Positions 42,078 through 50,623 of a DNA stretch of 64,000 nucleotides are shown here, in pieces. The notes under the pieces are model-generated. The model did no database searches. It was not told the DNA's origin and saw nothing but the letters and a program-made list of their open reading frames with translations. Origin of the DNA: Brevibacillus formosus (GTDB taxonomy: Bacteria > Bacillota > Bacilli > Brevibacillales > Brevibacillaceae); the NCBI RefSeq assembly GCF_003013405.1, contig NZ_PXZL01000004.1, forward strand, positions 71,923 through 135,922, written 5' to 3'. The first letter of the stretch is position 1. Each line of letters begins with the position of its first letter. The translations under genes and the position numbers were made by a program.

Positions 42078-43490
42078 ATGACAAAAAATTTACCAACATC
42101 TTTTACCGAGCGCATGCAAACCTTGCTCGGACACGATTATGAGGCATTCGTTTCCTCGTACGATCAGCCTGTGACACACGGCTTGCGGGTCAATCCGTTA
42201 AAGGTGGGACGTGACGATTTTTTAAAAATCTCACCGTTTGCTCTTGAAGCAGTCCCTTGGTGTGAAAACGGTTTTCGCTACAAAGAGCCAGCTCGTCCTG
42301 GCAAGCATCCTTTTCACTCCGCCGGCTTGTACTATTTGCAGGAGCCAAGCGCGATGTCCGCTGCCGAAGCACTCGGTGCACAGCCTGGCGAGCGAATCCT
42401 CGACCTGTGTGCAGCGCCAGGGGGGAAATCGACACAGCTTGCAGCGTTTTTGCGTGGACAAGGAATGCTTGTGGCAAACGAAATCCATCCTGTTCGGGCA
42501 AAAGCCTTGTCAGAAAATCTGGAGCGCTGCGGCGTGACCAATGCCGTCGTGACCAACGAAACGCCTGAACGCTTACAAGAGCGATTCCCTCAATTTTTTG
42601 ACCGAATTTTAGTAGATGCTCCATGCTCTGGCGAAGGAATGTTCCGCAAGCTACCCGAAGCAATCGAAGACTGGAGCCCTGCAAAAGTAACGGAGTGCCA
42701 TGTCATGCAAGGTGATATTCTCGAAGCGGCCGCTGCTATGCTGAAGCCAGGCGGGACGTTGGTCTACTCCACCTGCACATTTGCTCCGTTGGAAAATGAG
42801 CAATCCCTGGTTAACTTCCTGGGCCGTCACCCAGAATTTGAGATCGTCTCGCTGCCACATGCGGATTGCTTTTCTGCTGGTCAACCCGAGTGGGCGTCGC
42901 CGCAAAACGAGCAGCTCACCCTGACAGCCAGATTATGGCCGCATCGTCTACAGGGAGAAGGTCATTACCTCGCCAAGCTGCAAAAGAGTGAGACCGCTGA
43001 TGTTCACGAACCTTCCGGGAAGCGTAAAGAAAAGCGTGCTGCAAAATCGGCTCCGGCAGGTCGAAAAGAAGCCCTGGCAGCCTGGCGTACGTTCGCAGCC
43101 GAAGCGCTCCCGGCGCTCTCCAAACCATTCGAAGATGAATCTGCTTTTCTTTTATTTGGCGAGCAGCTCTACTACTCCCCTGCTTCCGAGCTTGATTGGG
43201 ACAAGCTCAAGGTCGCGCGCGTCGGTCTGCACCTGGGAACCGTAAAGAAGAACAGATTTGAACCTGCACACGCCTTGGCGCTCGCTCTCTCCCCTGCGGA
43301 GGCAGCCCGTGTCGCTTCGTATGGCGCGGACGATCCTGAACTGTTGCGGTACTTAAAAGGAGAAGCGCTCACGCGTGATGGTGACAGCGGCTGGACGCTG
43401 GTTACTGTAGAGGGATTCTCCATCGGTTGGGGCAAGCAATCAGAGGGGCAACTCAAAAATCATTATCCAAAGGGTCTACGTTGGTTGTAG
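42078..43490 (+). CDS. RsmF/RsmB-type RNA m5C methyltransferase
   Basis: A 470-residue enzyme that methylates cytosine C5 in rRNA (RsmF-like) or tRNA. The SAM-binding motif is ILDLCAAPGGKSTQLA; the two active-site cysteines are in VDAPCSGEGMFRKLPEA and YSTCTFAPLENE. The C-terminal 170 residues resemble the RsmF accessory RNA-binding region (YYSPASELDWDKLKVARVGLHLG). The ATG at 42078, with CGGAGG upstream, is chosen. It stands alone with its own terminator. The exact rRNA position cannot be told from sequence. Confidence 0.9.
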   Translation: MTKNLPTSFTERMQTLLGHDYEAFVSSYDQPVTHGLRVNPLKVGRDDFLKISPFALEAVPWCENGFRYKEPARPGKHPFHSAGLYYLQEPSAMSAAEALGAQPGERILDLCAAPGGKSTQLAAFLRGQGMLVANEIHPVRAKALSENLERCGVTNAVVTNETPERLQERFPQFFDRILVDAPCSGEGMFRKLPEAIEDWSPAKVTECHVMQGDILEAAAAMLKPGGTLVYSTCTFAPLENEQSLVNFLGRHPEFEIVSLPHADCFSAGQPEWASPQNEQLTLTARLWPHRLQGEGHYLAKLQKSETADVHEPSGKRKEKRAAKSAPAGRKEALAAWRTFAAEALPALSKPFEDESAFLLFGEQLYYSPASELDWDKLKVARVGLHLGTVKKNRFEPAHALALALSPAEAARVASYGADDPELLRYLKGEALTRDGDSGWTLVTVEGFSIGWGKQSEGQLKNHYPKGLRWL

Positions 43491-43505
43491 ATTTCACCAA
43501 AAATA

Positions 43506-43558
43506 AAAAAAGCCCACAAAGCTACACGAAATGCATTCGTGACTGCCTGTGGGCTTTT
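43506..43558. terminator. bidirectional terminator after the RNA methyltransferase
   Basis: AAAAGCCCACA (43508-43518) pairs with TGTGGGCTTTT (43548-43558), T-rich flank on each strand. Confidence 0.8.
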
Positions 43559-43567
43559 CTCTTTTTC

Positions 43568-43816
43568 TCATGATCGCCCTCTGCGGGGCGGATTGTCTAC
43601 TACGGACAAAGAGCCATTTCTAATATAGCGCAATATTTTTGAAACAGATATCCCTGTTGCGTTGGCAATTTGCATCGCATTCGAATTCGGATAAGCTCTC
43701 ACGTAATTGCGAATCATCTGGTAGTCTTGTATTTCGTTTTCTCCGCAAACCCGGCAACTGTACTCTCCCCGGCCCATCGGACTGCCGCATTTCAAGCACG
43801 TATCCGTCGTCATCAC
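43568..43816 (-). CDS. zinc-ribbon plus HTH small protein
   Basis: An 82-residue protein: a two-knuckle zinc ribbon (CLKCGSPMGRGEYSCRVCG) followed by a helix-turn-helix (MRNYVRAYP-like IRNYVRAYPNSNAMQIAN, TGISVSKILRYIRNGSL) and a basic tail. The combination resembles the small flagellar regulatory protein YvyF/TIGR03826, but no flagellar gene is nearby. It may be a DNA-binding regulator. A GTG at 43816 and an ATG at 43813 are both possible starts, with GAGGAGA upstream. Confidence 0.7.
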   Translation of the reverse strand: MMTTDTCLKCGSPMGRGEYSCRVCGENEIQDYQMIRNYVRAYPNSNAMQIANATGISVSKILRYIRNGSLSVVDNPPRRGRS

Positions 43817-43939
43817 TGGTTCTCCTCACACCCTGCACTAAGGTACTTTCACAAAAAGGGTTCTATCTTCCTATTCTATTACCCAAATCACACTAGAGGA
43901 AAACACTATTTTTATAGCGATACGGCAAAATACCCAACA

Positions 43940-44812
43940 TTACCGGAAATGATTTTTCAATTTTATCGCCAAGTCCTCTGCTGACATGGAAGGAGTCCCT
44001 GCATTCATCCGATACAGCAGCTTGCTCCCGGGAATGTACTCTCCTTCATTGGCGGCAAACATCAGCTCAATATCGAGACTCCTGCTTATGTCCAGCACCG
44101 TTTCGTCATAGGCACCGTACGGGAATGCCAACAGAGCAGGCTGTTCGCCGAGCTCTTCTACAAGCCGCTGATTTGCCAGGGAGATATCCGCTTTTATCCG
44201 TTGGTGATACTCTTTATACGTTTCCAGCCGTCCCTCTTCCTTCAAGTACTTACGACTCGTCAACGCAGGTCCGCTACGATTGTTCGTATCCGTCGGTATC
44301 TTCTGATGAGAATCGTATGTATGCGAATAAAAGGTCATTCCCTGCTGCTCCAATTCCCGCATCTGATCCCAGCTTAAATGCGGGAGCTCGTTTGGATTCT
44401 TCTGGTCGGTGGATTCCACGACCACAAAGTTTGTCGCTGTCATCCCGAACTCTTTTAGCAAGGGAGCAGCATGCGTATAAAAGCTTTCATATCCGTCATC
44501 AAAGGTAAGTACTACCGATTTGGACGGCAGTGACTTATTTTGCTTGTGTGCTTCCAGTAAAGCTTCCATACCGATGACATTGTAACCATTCTCTTTCAGC
44601 ATCACCAGATGGCTTCTGAGAAGCTCAGGGGTAATCGTAGCAGATGACTGATCTGATTCATCGATATGATGATAGGTCAGCACAGCCGGAGCATGTCCTT
44701 TTGCTTTGGTTGGAGGTGCTTCTTTTGCATATTCAACGGTTGGCCAGAGGAACGACCACAACAAAATAACACCGGTAAACAGGAATAGCATTTGAAAAAG
44801 CCTTGCTTTCAT
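43940..44812 (-). CDS. polysaccharide deacetylase family protein
   Basis: A 290-residue NodB-homology (carbohydrate esterase 4) protein. It has an N-terminal membrane helix or uncleaved signal (LFQMLFLFTGVILLWSFLW), the metal and catalytic motifs VLTYHHIDE and VVLTFDDGYESFYTHA, and LLAFPYGAYDETVLDI, typical of CE4. Likely substrates are peptidoglycan or poly-N-acetylglucosamine. The ATG at 44812 is chosen (CGGAGTG upstream); a longer frame from 44893 would add an unrelated head. It is a single gene. Confidence 0.87.
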   Translation of the reverse strand: MKARLFQMLFLFTGVILLWSFLWPTVEYAKEAPPTKAKGHAPAVLTYHHIDESDQSSATITPELLRSHLVMLKENGYNVIGMEALLEAHKQNKSLPSKSVVLTFDDGYESFYTHAAPLLKEFGMTATNFVVVESTDQKNPNELPHLSWDQMRELEQQGMTFYSHTYDSHQKIPTDTNNRSGPALTSRKYLKEEGRLETYKEYHQRIKADISLANQRLVEELGEQPALLAFPYGAYDETVLDISRSLDIELMFAANEGEYIPGSKLLYRMNAGTPSMSAEDLAIKLKNHFR

Positions 44813-44904
44813 GATGATCACTCCGTACAAAATGGTCAGGTTTTCGTTTCTGCTATATTTGATCCTGCTACCCACCATCTTGTGACAGCGCAACTAAGCT
44901 TCCT

Positions 44905-45534
44905 TCATACCGACCAACCTTTTTGGAAAAGAAGAAGCCCGAACCCAATCAGGAAAACACCGCTTAACCCATGTAAAGCCTTAACCCATCGCGGGTGAAA
45001 AAATCGTGACAAATGCGCGGCCAATAAAGCTACAAGCCCCAGGAACAGCAAGGTCGATAACAGACAGCCTGCGGCAAACATAAGCAGCTCCATTGAAGGA
45101 TGAAGACTGCCAGATGCCAAAAGCGAGCCAAACACGCCGGCCCAAAACAGAATGGTAAGAGGATTGGCGAGTGTCAGAAGCACCCCTTGCCAAAAGCTGT
45201 TTCGACCAGTTGGAGCTTGCTTGACAGGAGCTTGCTCGCCTTCATCCCCTCCTTTTGCCGCATACAAGGCTTGAATTCCAAACCAAGTCAAAATGACTGC
45301 TCCTGCAACCAAGAGCATTCGTTTGACCCAATAGCTCTGCAATAACAGCGACAATCCTCCCATCGCCCCCGCCATGTATGCTGCATCTACCAAAGCAACT
45401 CCCAGAACCATGAGAAGCGCATCCCGCAATCGCCCGGTCATCGATCGATGCAGCACCGCCAGACAAACCGGACCAACCGATAGTTGGAGCATCATCCCGA
45501 ATAACAAGCCGTTCCAGATTGCCATCAGGTTCAC
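44905..45534 (-). CDS. LysE-family amino-acid exporter
   Basis: A 209-residue translocator of the LysE/RhtB type with about six membrane helices. The family signature is GLLFGMMLQLSVGPVCLAVL near the N-terminus; WKRMLLVAGAVILTWFGIQALY-like (VKRMLLVAGAVILTWFGIQ) and NPLTILFWAGVFGSLL follow. A GTG start overlaps the upstream Lrp gene by four bases (GTGA), indicating coupling; an ATG three codons later is the alternative. Exported amino acid unknown. Confidence 0.88.
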   Translation of the reverse strand: MNLMAIWNGLLFGMMLQLSVGPVCLAVLHRSMTGRLRDALLMVLGVALVDAAYMAGAMGGLSLLLQSYWVKRMLLVAGAVILTWFGIQALYAAKGGDEGEQAPVKQAPTGRNSFWQGVLLTLANPLTILFWAGVFGSLLASGSLHPSMELLMFAAGCLLSTLLFLGLVALLAAHLSRFFHPRWVKALHGLSGVFLIGFGLLLFQKGWSV

Positions 45535-45965
45535 ATCTCCTCTTTCATGGACGACAGGACAATCATCGTATTCGTCTTGCTTACACCTTCTACTTGCTTC
45601 AATGTTTCAGAGATGAATCGTTCCAGATCAGCGGTCCCTTTTACGGCAACCTTCAATACATAATCGTAAGCTCCCGCGATATGATGGCATTCCAGCACAC
45701 AGTCTGCCTGCAATACCGTTTCACGGAAGCCAGCGATATGCTCCGTTTTCTCGATTTGCACCATCACAAACGCAATCAGGTGAAGCCCTAGCTGCTCCCG
45801 ATCCAGCTTCACCGTGAATTGCTTGATGAGTCCTGTATCCTCCAGCTTTCGTATTCGCTCGGAGACCGCAGGCACGGACAAATGAACCTGCTTGCTGATA
45901 TCTGAGCTGGTGATTCGGGCATTTTCCCGCAATAAGCGGAGGATTTGTTCATCAATCCGGTCCAT
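45531..45965 (-). CDS. Lrp/AsnC-family regulator
   Basis: A 144-residue feast/famine regulator: helix-turn-helix (MDRIDEQILRLLRENARITSSDISKQVHLS) and RAM ligand domain (AFVMVQIEKTEHIAGF, VLECHHIAGAYDYVLKV). The ATG at 45965 is chosen, with AAAGGAGGGG upstream. It forms an operon with the LysE exporter, whose expression it likely controls in response to the exported amino acid. A perfect palindrome near its promoter suggests autoregulation. Confidence 0.92.
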   Translation of the reverse strand: MDRIDEQILRLLRENARITSSDISKQVHLSVPAVSERIRKLEDTGLIKQFTVKLDREQLGLHLIAFVMVQIEKTEHIAGFRETVLQADCVLECHHIAGAYDYVLKVAVKGTADLERFISETLKQVEGVSKTNTMIVLSSMKEEM

Positions 45966-46000
45966 AGTGGTGCCCCTCCTTTTTATCATGATTATACCAA

Positions 46001-46015
46001 TTTATTCAGAATAAA
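46001..46015. promoter_or_regulatory. candidate Lrp operator palindrome
   Basis: TTTATTC-A-GAATAAA is a perfect 7-1-7 palindrome just upstream of a TATAAT -10 (minus strand, about 45992-45997). Larger arms CTCCTTTTTAT (45976-45986) and ATAAAAAGGAG (46011-46021) flank that -10, one of them including the ribosome site of the Lrp gene. Confidence 0.55.
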
Positions 46016-46157
46016 AAGGAGTTCGACACTATTACCGTATTTTTTAAAGAAACAACAGGATTTAACCTTCGTTTTTTCTGCCACGCGAATTATCTTGGGG
46101 CGTTTTCCTAAAATAATGCTGCCGAGAGAGACGAAAAGGCATCATACCGCCATCTTC

Positions 46158-47324
46158 CTACGATGACAGCTGCTCTTTTTTTAATGAAAACAAGCGGATC
46201 GCGAGCAACAGTGACAGCGACGCAATAACAAATCCGGACCAGCCTAGATGCTCCACAGAGGAGTTGCTGATCACCAGTCCCCCAATCCATGATCCCAAAG
46301 CGAAGCCAAATTGAATAAAGGATGTATTGATGCTAAGCGCAATGTCGGGCGAATGGGGCACCTGGGTAACCAGATATAGCTGTTGGGCTGGAGACGTTGC
46401 CCAAGTGGCGAGCATCCACAGCATGATGATCACGATATGGGCAGTAATCACTCCATCCATGACCGAAAGCAAAAGCAGCATACTTGCCTGAAGGGAGAGT
46501 CCAAAATAAATCGTAAATTTCGGCCCCTTGCGATCTGCGATAACCCCCCCAATTTTTGATCCCATAAAACTGCAAATGCCTGCTAGAAACAGAATCCCGG
46601 AAATCTCGGATGCCGAAAGCTCTGCCCGGGTTCGCAGGAAAGGCGCAATATAGGTAAACAATGTTGAATAAGCGCCGATGTACAACAGCGTGATAACAAC
46701 CGCGGCCAGAATCTTTTTATTTTTTATAACAGCCAGCTGTGCCCGCGGTGTTACAGCCTCCTGTGCTTTTATAGGCGGGACTTTTTTATAAATGACAAGC
46801 AGCGGAATCAAGCCCAGCAGTCCAATTAAAATAAACAGCTGTCTCCAGCCAATCCCTTCACTTAAAAAAGTGCCAACTGGGAGGCCAAGTACGAGCGAGC
46901 TGCTCAATCCCATCAAAATAATGCCGATTGCTCGCCCACGATTGCCCTCTTCAACTAGCCGTGTAGATACCGCCATCGCAACAACAGTAGCAACTCCTCC
47001 ACTGAGTCCTTGGATCATGCGTGTAACCAGCATCATCTCAAAGGAAGGACTCACATAGACCAGCCAGTTGCTCAGCATAAAAATGCCAAGCATCATGAGT
47101 AATAATTTTTTTCGGTCAAGATGGATCGTAGCAGCGATGACTATGGGAGCCCCTACTGCCGCAGAAAGGGCAAATGCAGTGACAAACAATCCGGAAGACG
47201 ATGTCGTGACAGCCAGATCAGCTGCCACCGTTTGAATGATGCCGCTTACTAGATACTCCACTGTCCCAATCAAGAAAACGGCGAAAGCGAGAATATAGAC
47301 AACCCATTTATTGTCCATGCTCAT
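46158..47324 (-). CDS. MFS transporter (DHA1 family)
   Basis: A 388-residue twelve-helix major facilitator of the drug:H+ antiporter-1/AraJ type. Helix 1 FAVFLIGTVEYLVSGII is typical of the group; MIQGLSGG, GRAIGIILMGLSSSLVLGLPVG (motif C antiporter-like) and IADRKGPKF are visible. It starts in the last four bases of a MerR-family gene, so regulator and pump are translated together. Probably exports a toxic compound sensed by that regulator. Substrate unknown. Confidence 0.88.
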   Translation of the reverse strand: MSMDNKWVVYILAFAVFLIGTVEYLVSGIIQTVAADLAVTTSSSGLFVTAFALSAAVGAPIVIAATIHLDRKKLLLMMLGIFMLSNWLVYVSPSFEMMLVTRMIQGLSGGVATVVAMAVSTRLVEEGNRGRAIGIILMGLSSSLVLGLPVGTFLSEGIGWRQLFILIGLLGLIPLLVIYKKVPPIKAQEAVTPRAQLAVIKNKKILAAVVITLLYIGAYSTLFTYIAPFLRTRAELSASEISGILFLAGICSFMGSKIGGVIADRKGPKFTIYFGLSLQASMLLLLSVMDGVITAHIVIIMLWMLATWATSPAQQLYLVTQVPHSPDIALSINTSFIQFGFALGSWIGGLVISNSSVEHLGWSGFVIASLSLLLAIRLFSLKKEQLSS

Positions 47325-48151
47325 TTTTGCCCCCTTGCTTCAATTGGAATCTGGATTTCTATGAGCTCAACTCCAGGTTCTTCTGATAAGGGAACATAGA
47401 TTTCTCTGCCGGGCTGCTCGCTTCGAATACAATAACCATGCTGTTCAATCCACGTAGCCAGATCCAGGCAAGCTGATTCTTTAAAAGTCGAATCCGAACG
47501 GAATAGTAGCGTAGCCATTGTCTCGGCAGGCAAGAAGCTTCGTTCCATTTGCTCAGAAAGTTTGACAGATTCTGTTTTACTGGCGTAGCCCACCCCAAAT
47601 TCGAAAAGCTGATCCTTCGTTCCGCTTTCCTTCCATAGCACTGTTTTGGGACCAGTCAAGGATGATTTCAGGCTGGCATCAAGCAAGCTGTCGAATACTT
47701 GAAACAGCCAAGGAATATCTTCAGCAACACCCCGTGCTGAATAGGAAATCAAGTGCATACCATCTACCTGCTTCAAAACCACCTCTTGCTCCTTCTCGAT
47801 CCTTCCCTCCCGTTCAACGAGCTGCACCCGTTCTTTAATACGGGCAAGCTTTGACATTTCCATCTCCAGTAGGGATTGGATTTCATTTTCTTTGAGCCTT
47901 AACATCCCCCGAATTTGTTCGGCTGGTATATTCTCGTGAAGCAATTGCGCAATCTGCTGCAATGAGAACCCCAATTCTTTGAAGATGACAATTCGATTGA
48001 TTTGCAGAAGTTGTTCGGCACAGTAATATCGGTACCCGGTCGTATCATCGATTTTTGCTGGTTTTAGAATCCCAATCTGATCATAGTAGCGCAACGTTTG
48101 CAACGGAATTCGACTCAGTCGGGAAAACTCGCTGATTTTGAACAATTCCAC
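47321..48151 (-). CDS. MerR-family regulator with effector-binding domain
   Basis: A 276-residue BmrR-type regulator: MerR winged helix (MELFKISEFSRLSRIPLQTLRYYDQIGILKPA, YRYYCAEQLLQINRIVIFKELGFSLQQIAQLL), coiled-coil dimer helix to about residue 115, and a C-terminal GyrI-like effector-binding domain (HLISYSARGVAEDI, LVEIQIPIEA-like ending ELIEIQIPIEA). Such domains bind drugs or hydrophobic cations. It is followed by an MFS pump with overlap. Its promoter has the long spacer of MerR-controlled promoters. Confidence 0.9.
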   Translation of the reverse strand: MELFKISEFSRLSRIPLQTLRYYDQIGILKPAKIDDTTGYRYYCAEQLLQINRIVIFKELGFSLQQIAQLLHENIPAEQIRGMLRLKENEIQSLLEMEMSKLARIKERVQLVEREGRIEKEQEVVLKQVDGMHLISYSARGVAEDIPWLFQVFDSLLDASLKSSLTGPKTVLWKESGTKDQLFEFGVGYASKTESVKLSEQMERSFLPAETMATLLFRSDSTFKESACLDLATWIEQHGYCIRSEQPGREIYVPLSEEPGVELIEIQIPIEARGQK

Positions 48152-48177
48152 ACCTTCTCTCCCATTACTTCGATCCG

Positions 48178-48209
48178 AGTATAAACCTTCTAGTCGAGTA
48201 TAAAGTCAA
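48178..48209 (-). promoter_or_regulatory. MerR-type promoter with 20-base spacer
   Basis: On the minus strand TTGACT (48204-48209) and TATACT (48178-48183) are 20 bases apart, longer than the usual 17 and typical of promoters that MerR proteins untwist. TTATACTCG occurs twice as a direct repeat, once in the spacer and once over the -10. Confidence 0.65.
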
Positions 48210-48241
48210 GAACTTCCTTTCATACACCAAAGCGTTTCTAC

Positions 48242-48276
48242 AAAAAAACCGCCCAGATCCTTTTCGAATCTGGGCA
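48242..48276 (-). terminator. terminator of the DEAD-box gene
   Basis: GCCCAGATTC and GGATCTGGGC on the minus strand (one G-T type mismatch), followed by GGTTTTTTTG. Confidence 0.75.
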
Positions 48277-48289
48277 GCTTCTTCATTTC

Positions 48290-49771
48290 TTATCTTCCTC
48301 TTGATTTCCCGGCAGATTGACCAAACGGTTTTCCACCCTTGGCAGAGCGAGCAGCTCCACCTTTTCCTGCTTTTTTGGCATCGGCAGGCTTCACTGATTT
48401 ACCCGCTTTACGCGCTGCAATCGCTTCTGCCTTCTTGCGATTTTTCTCGTACTGCGTCTGCAATTCACCCAGTTCACGCGCCATTTTCTTTTTGTAGCCC
48501 GGTTTTACCTTCGTCTTTTTCTTCAAGGCTTCACGTACTGGAGAGAACTCTTTGTCTTTTTCCCTCTGTTGCTCTTTCGCCTGTTGCGCCCGCAGCTCAA
48601 TGAAATGAGCTTCCCGTTCTTCTGCGCGCTGACGGCGACCCGCATCCAGATGGCGACCTACCTGCAAAATTCTCTCCTCGATCGATGCCTTCGTGGCTTT
48701 GGCAAAACGCCCCATCAAATTCTTCTGACGAGGAGAAATGAGGGAGATGGCTTTTCCTTTTTGTCCCGCACGACCCGTACGTCCAACGCGGTGAATGTAA
48801 CTGTCCACGTCATTCGGCAAATCGTAGTTGATGACATGTGTTACGCCTTCAACATCAAGTCCACGAGCCGCGATATCTGTCGCGATCAAGTATTGGAAAC
48901 GAATCTCACGGAATTGCTTCATTAGTTGTTCCCGCTTGTTTTGGGACAAATCACCGTACAGCGCTTTCGCAGCCAGGCCATTTTCCTGCAATCGAGCTGT
49001 AAGCTGCTGTACACGAACTTGTGTATTGGCAAAAACGATGGTCAAGAACGGCTGCTCTTGCTCCAGCACATCGACGAGAGCGTCCGTCTTATCGCTTTGG
49101 TTCACTACAAAGTAAAATTGTTCAATGCGCTCCACAGTCTTCTGCTTGCCCTCGATTTTGATATGCGGTGGCTGCTTCATGAAGCGGTGCGCCAGTCTTT
49201 TTACCAAATCAGGCATCGTAGCAGAGAACAACAGCACCTGACGCTGAGAAGGCGTGTGGACGATCACTTGCTCCACATCTTCCAGGAAGCCCATTTCCAT
49301 CATTTTATCCGCTTCATCCAGCACCAATGTGGAGATGCGTCCGAAATGGAGCGATCCGCGCTTCATATGATCCAGCACGCGCCCCGGTGTTCCGACTACA
49401 ACATGAACAGTTTCCTTCAGTTTGCTCAGTTGCTTGTCGATATCCGTTCCACCGTGCAGAGACAGCACGTTTACATTCAGGTGCTTACCCAGCTTTTCTA
49501 CTTCTTTTGCAATCTGAATGGAAAGCTCACGTGTCGGGGTGAGAATGAGCGCTTGAATGTCGCGTTTTCCCTCTTCCAATGCGTTGAGGATCGGCAGCAT
49601 GAATGCCGCTGTTTTTCCCGTACCTGTCTGAGCTTGTCCGATCAGATCTTTGCCTTCCATAATGAGAGGAATGGCTTCCTCTTGAATTTGTGTTGGTTCT
49701 TTATAATACAGGTCTTGAATCCCTTGCATCAGCTCCGGACGAAAACCAAAAGACGCAAACGATTTTGCCAT
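48290..49771 (-). CDS. DEAD-box RNA helicase
   Basis: A 493-residue ATP-dependent RNA helicase with the full motif set: FASFGF/Q motif, AQTGTGKTAAF (I), PTRELSIQIA (Ia), TPGRVLDH (Ib), VLDEADKM (II, DEAD), SATMPD (III), IVFANTQ (IV), ATDIAARGLDV (V) and HRVGRTGRAG (VI). The C-terminal 130 residues form a long, lysine/arginine/glycine-rich tail likely to bind RNA (ending KSRGR). The ATG at 49771 is used, with AAAGGAAG. Likely roles are cold adaptation, ribosome assembly or mRNA decay, as for CshA/CshB. Its promoter implies an untranslated leader of about 130 bases. Confidence 0.93.
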   Translation of the reverse strand: MAKSFASFGFRPELMQGIQDLYYKEPTQIQEEAIPLIMEGKDLIGQAQTGTGKTAAFMLPILNALEEGKRDIQALILTPTRELSIQIAKEVEKLGKHLNVNVLSLHGGTDIDKQLSKLKETVHVVVGTPGRVLDHMKRGSLHFGRISTLVLDEADKMMEMGFLEDVEQVIVHTPSQRQVLLFSATMPDLVKRLAHRFMKQPPHIKIEGKQKTVERIEQFYFVVNQSDKTDALVDVLEQEQPFLTIVFANTQVRVQQLTARLQENGLAAKALYGDLSQNKREQLMKQFREIRFQYLIATDIAARGLDVEGVTHVINYDLPNDVDSYIHRVGRTGRAGQKGKAISLISPRQKNLMGRFAKATKASIEERILQVGRHLDAGRRQRAEEREAHFIELRAQQAKEQQREKDKEFSPVREALKKKTKVKPGYKKKMARELGELQTQYEKNRKKAEAIAARKAGKSVKPADAKKAGKGGAARSAKGGKPFGQSAGKSRGR

Positions 49772-50089
49772 AACTTCCACTTCCTTTCACAAGCGATCCG
49801 ATTCGCCACACCATGACTGCATGGACAGTGGATGCGATAAAACCGGCTCTCATCAATCAAAATTCATCCTAGGCAGGTTGTTGCCCTTGCGAAATCCTAT
49901 CCTACCTATACTAAAGGAGTACTCTCGAAAAAACAACTAAACCGTTCAACTCCCCTTCATTTTTCTTCGAGACTCGTGACACGAAGCAAGCCTAGATAAA
50001 ATTTTTGCCTACATGATGTGACCATGTATCGATTTCGCTGATCTAATTACTGTCAATGTGAAAAACCAACACAGAAAGGAGTGATAAAG
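49772..50089. promoter_or_regulatory. divergent regulatory region of DEAD-box helicase and sigma factor genes
   Basis: On the minus strand TTGTTT (49931-49936), 17-base spacer and TAGTAT (49908-49913) form a promoter for the helicase, giving a leader of about 130 bases, as often seen for cold-regulated helicase genes. On the plus strand I see no clear ECF-type autoregulated promoter. No gene is visible here. Confidence 0.5.
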
Positions 50090-50623
50090 GTGAATCTAAG
50101 AGAACAGGTTCTTCTGGCAAAGCAAGGTGATCGCGAAGCTTTTATCGCTGTTGTCAAACAAGTCGAGAGCTCCTTGTACCATACGGCTAAAGCCATTCTG
50201 AAAAAAGAGGAAGATATTGCGGACGCTCTCCAGGAAACCATTTTGAAAGCTTATAAATCGCTGCATTCACTTCGTGAGCCCCAATTTTTCAAGACATGGA
50301 TGTTCCGAATTTTGATCAATGAATGCAATAAGATAGTTGCAAATCGCTCCCGTAACGTTCTAATGGATGAATTCCCTATCCAATTCTCACTCTCCCATAG
50401 TGACGAACATCTTGACCTGCGGGACGCCGTTGAGAGATTGGATGAGCAGCAGCGCCTTGTTATTGTGCTTCACTATTTTGAAGACATGCCTTTAAAACAA
50501 GTTGCAGAGATACTGGGAATTTCAGAGAGTGCCGCGAAAATGCGACTCAGTCGGGCACGGAACAACTTGATGGAAAAATTAAACACATTTCGGGAAGGGA
50601 AGATACATTATGGATCAATCTAA
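50090..50623 (+). CDS. ECF-type RNA polymerase sigma factor
   Basis: A 177-residue ECF sigma factor. Region 2 reads LYHTAKAILKKEEDIADALQETILKAYKSL with FKTWMFRILINECNK; region 4 reads QRLVIVLHYFEDMPLKQVAEILGISESAAKMRLSRARNNL. The GTG at 50090 is preferred because AAAGGA stands nine bases before it; an earlier GTG at 50081 abuts the ribosome site. Its end overlaps the next gene by 14 bases. Target genes unknown; the signal comes through the membrane anti-sigma factor. Confidence 0.92.
   Translation: MNLREQVLLAKQGDREAFIAVVKQVESSLYHTAKAILKKEEDIADALQETILKAYKSLHSLREPQFFKTWMFRILINECNKIVANRSRNVLMDEFPIQFSLSHSDEHLDLRDAVERLDEQQRLVIVLHYFEDMPLKQVAEILGISESAAKMRLSRARNNLMEKLNTFREGKIHYGSI

Noticed and set aside
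48926-49816. 296-codon plus-strand open frame opposite the DEAD-box helicase
   Set aside because: The opposite strand has all helicase motifs; this frame has none.
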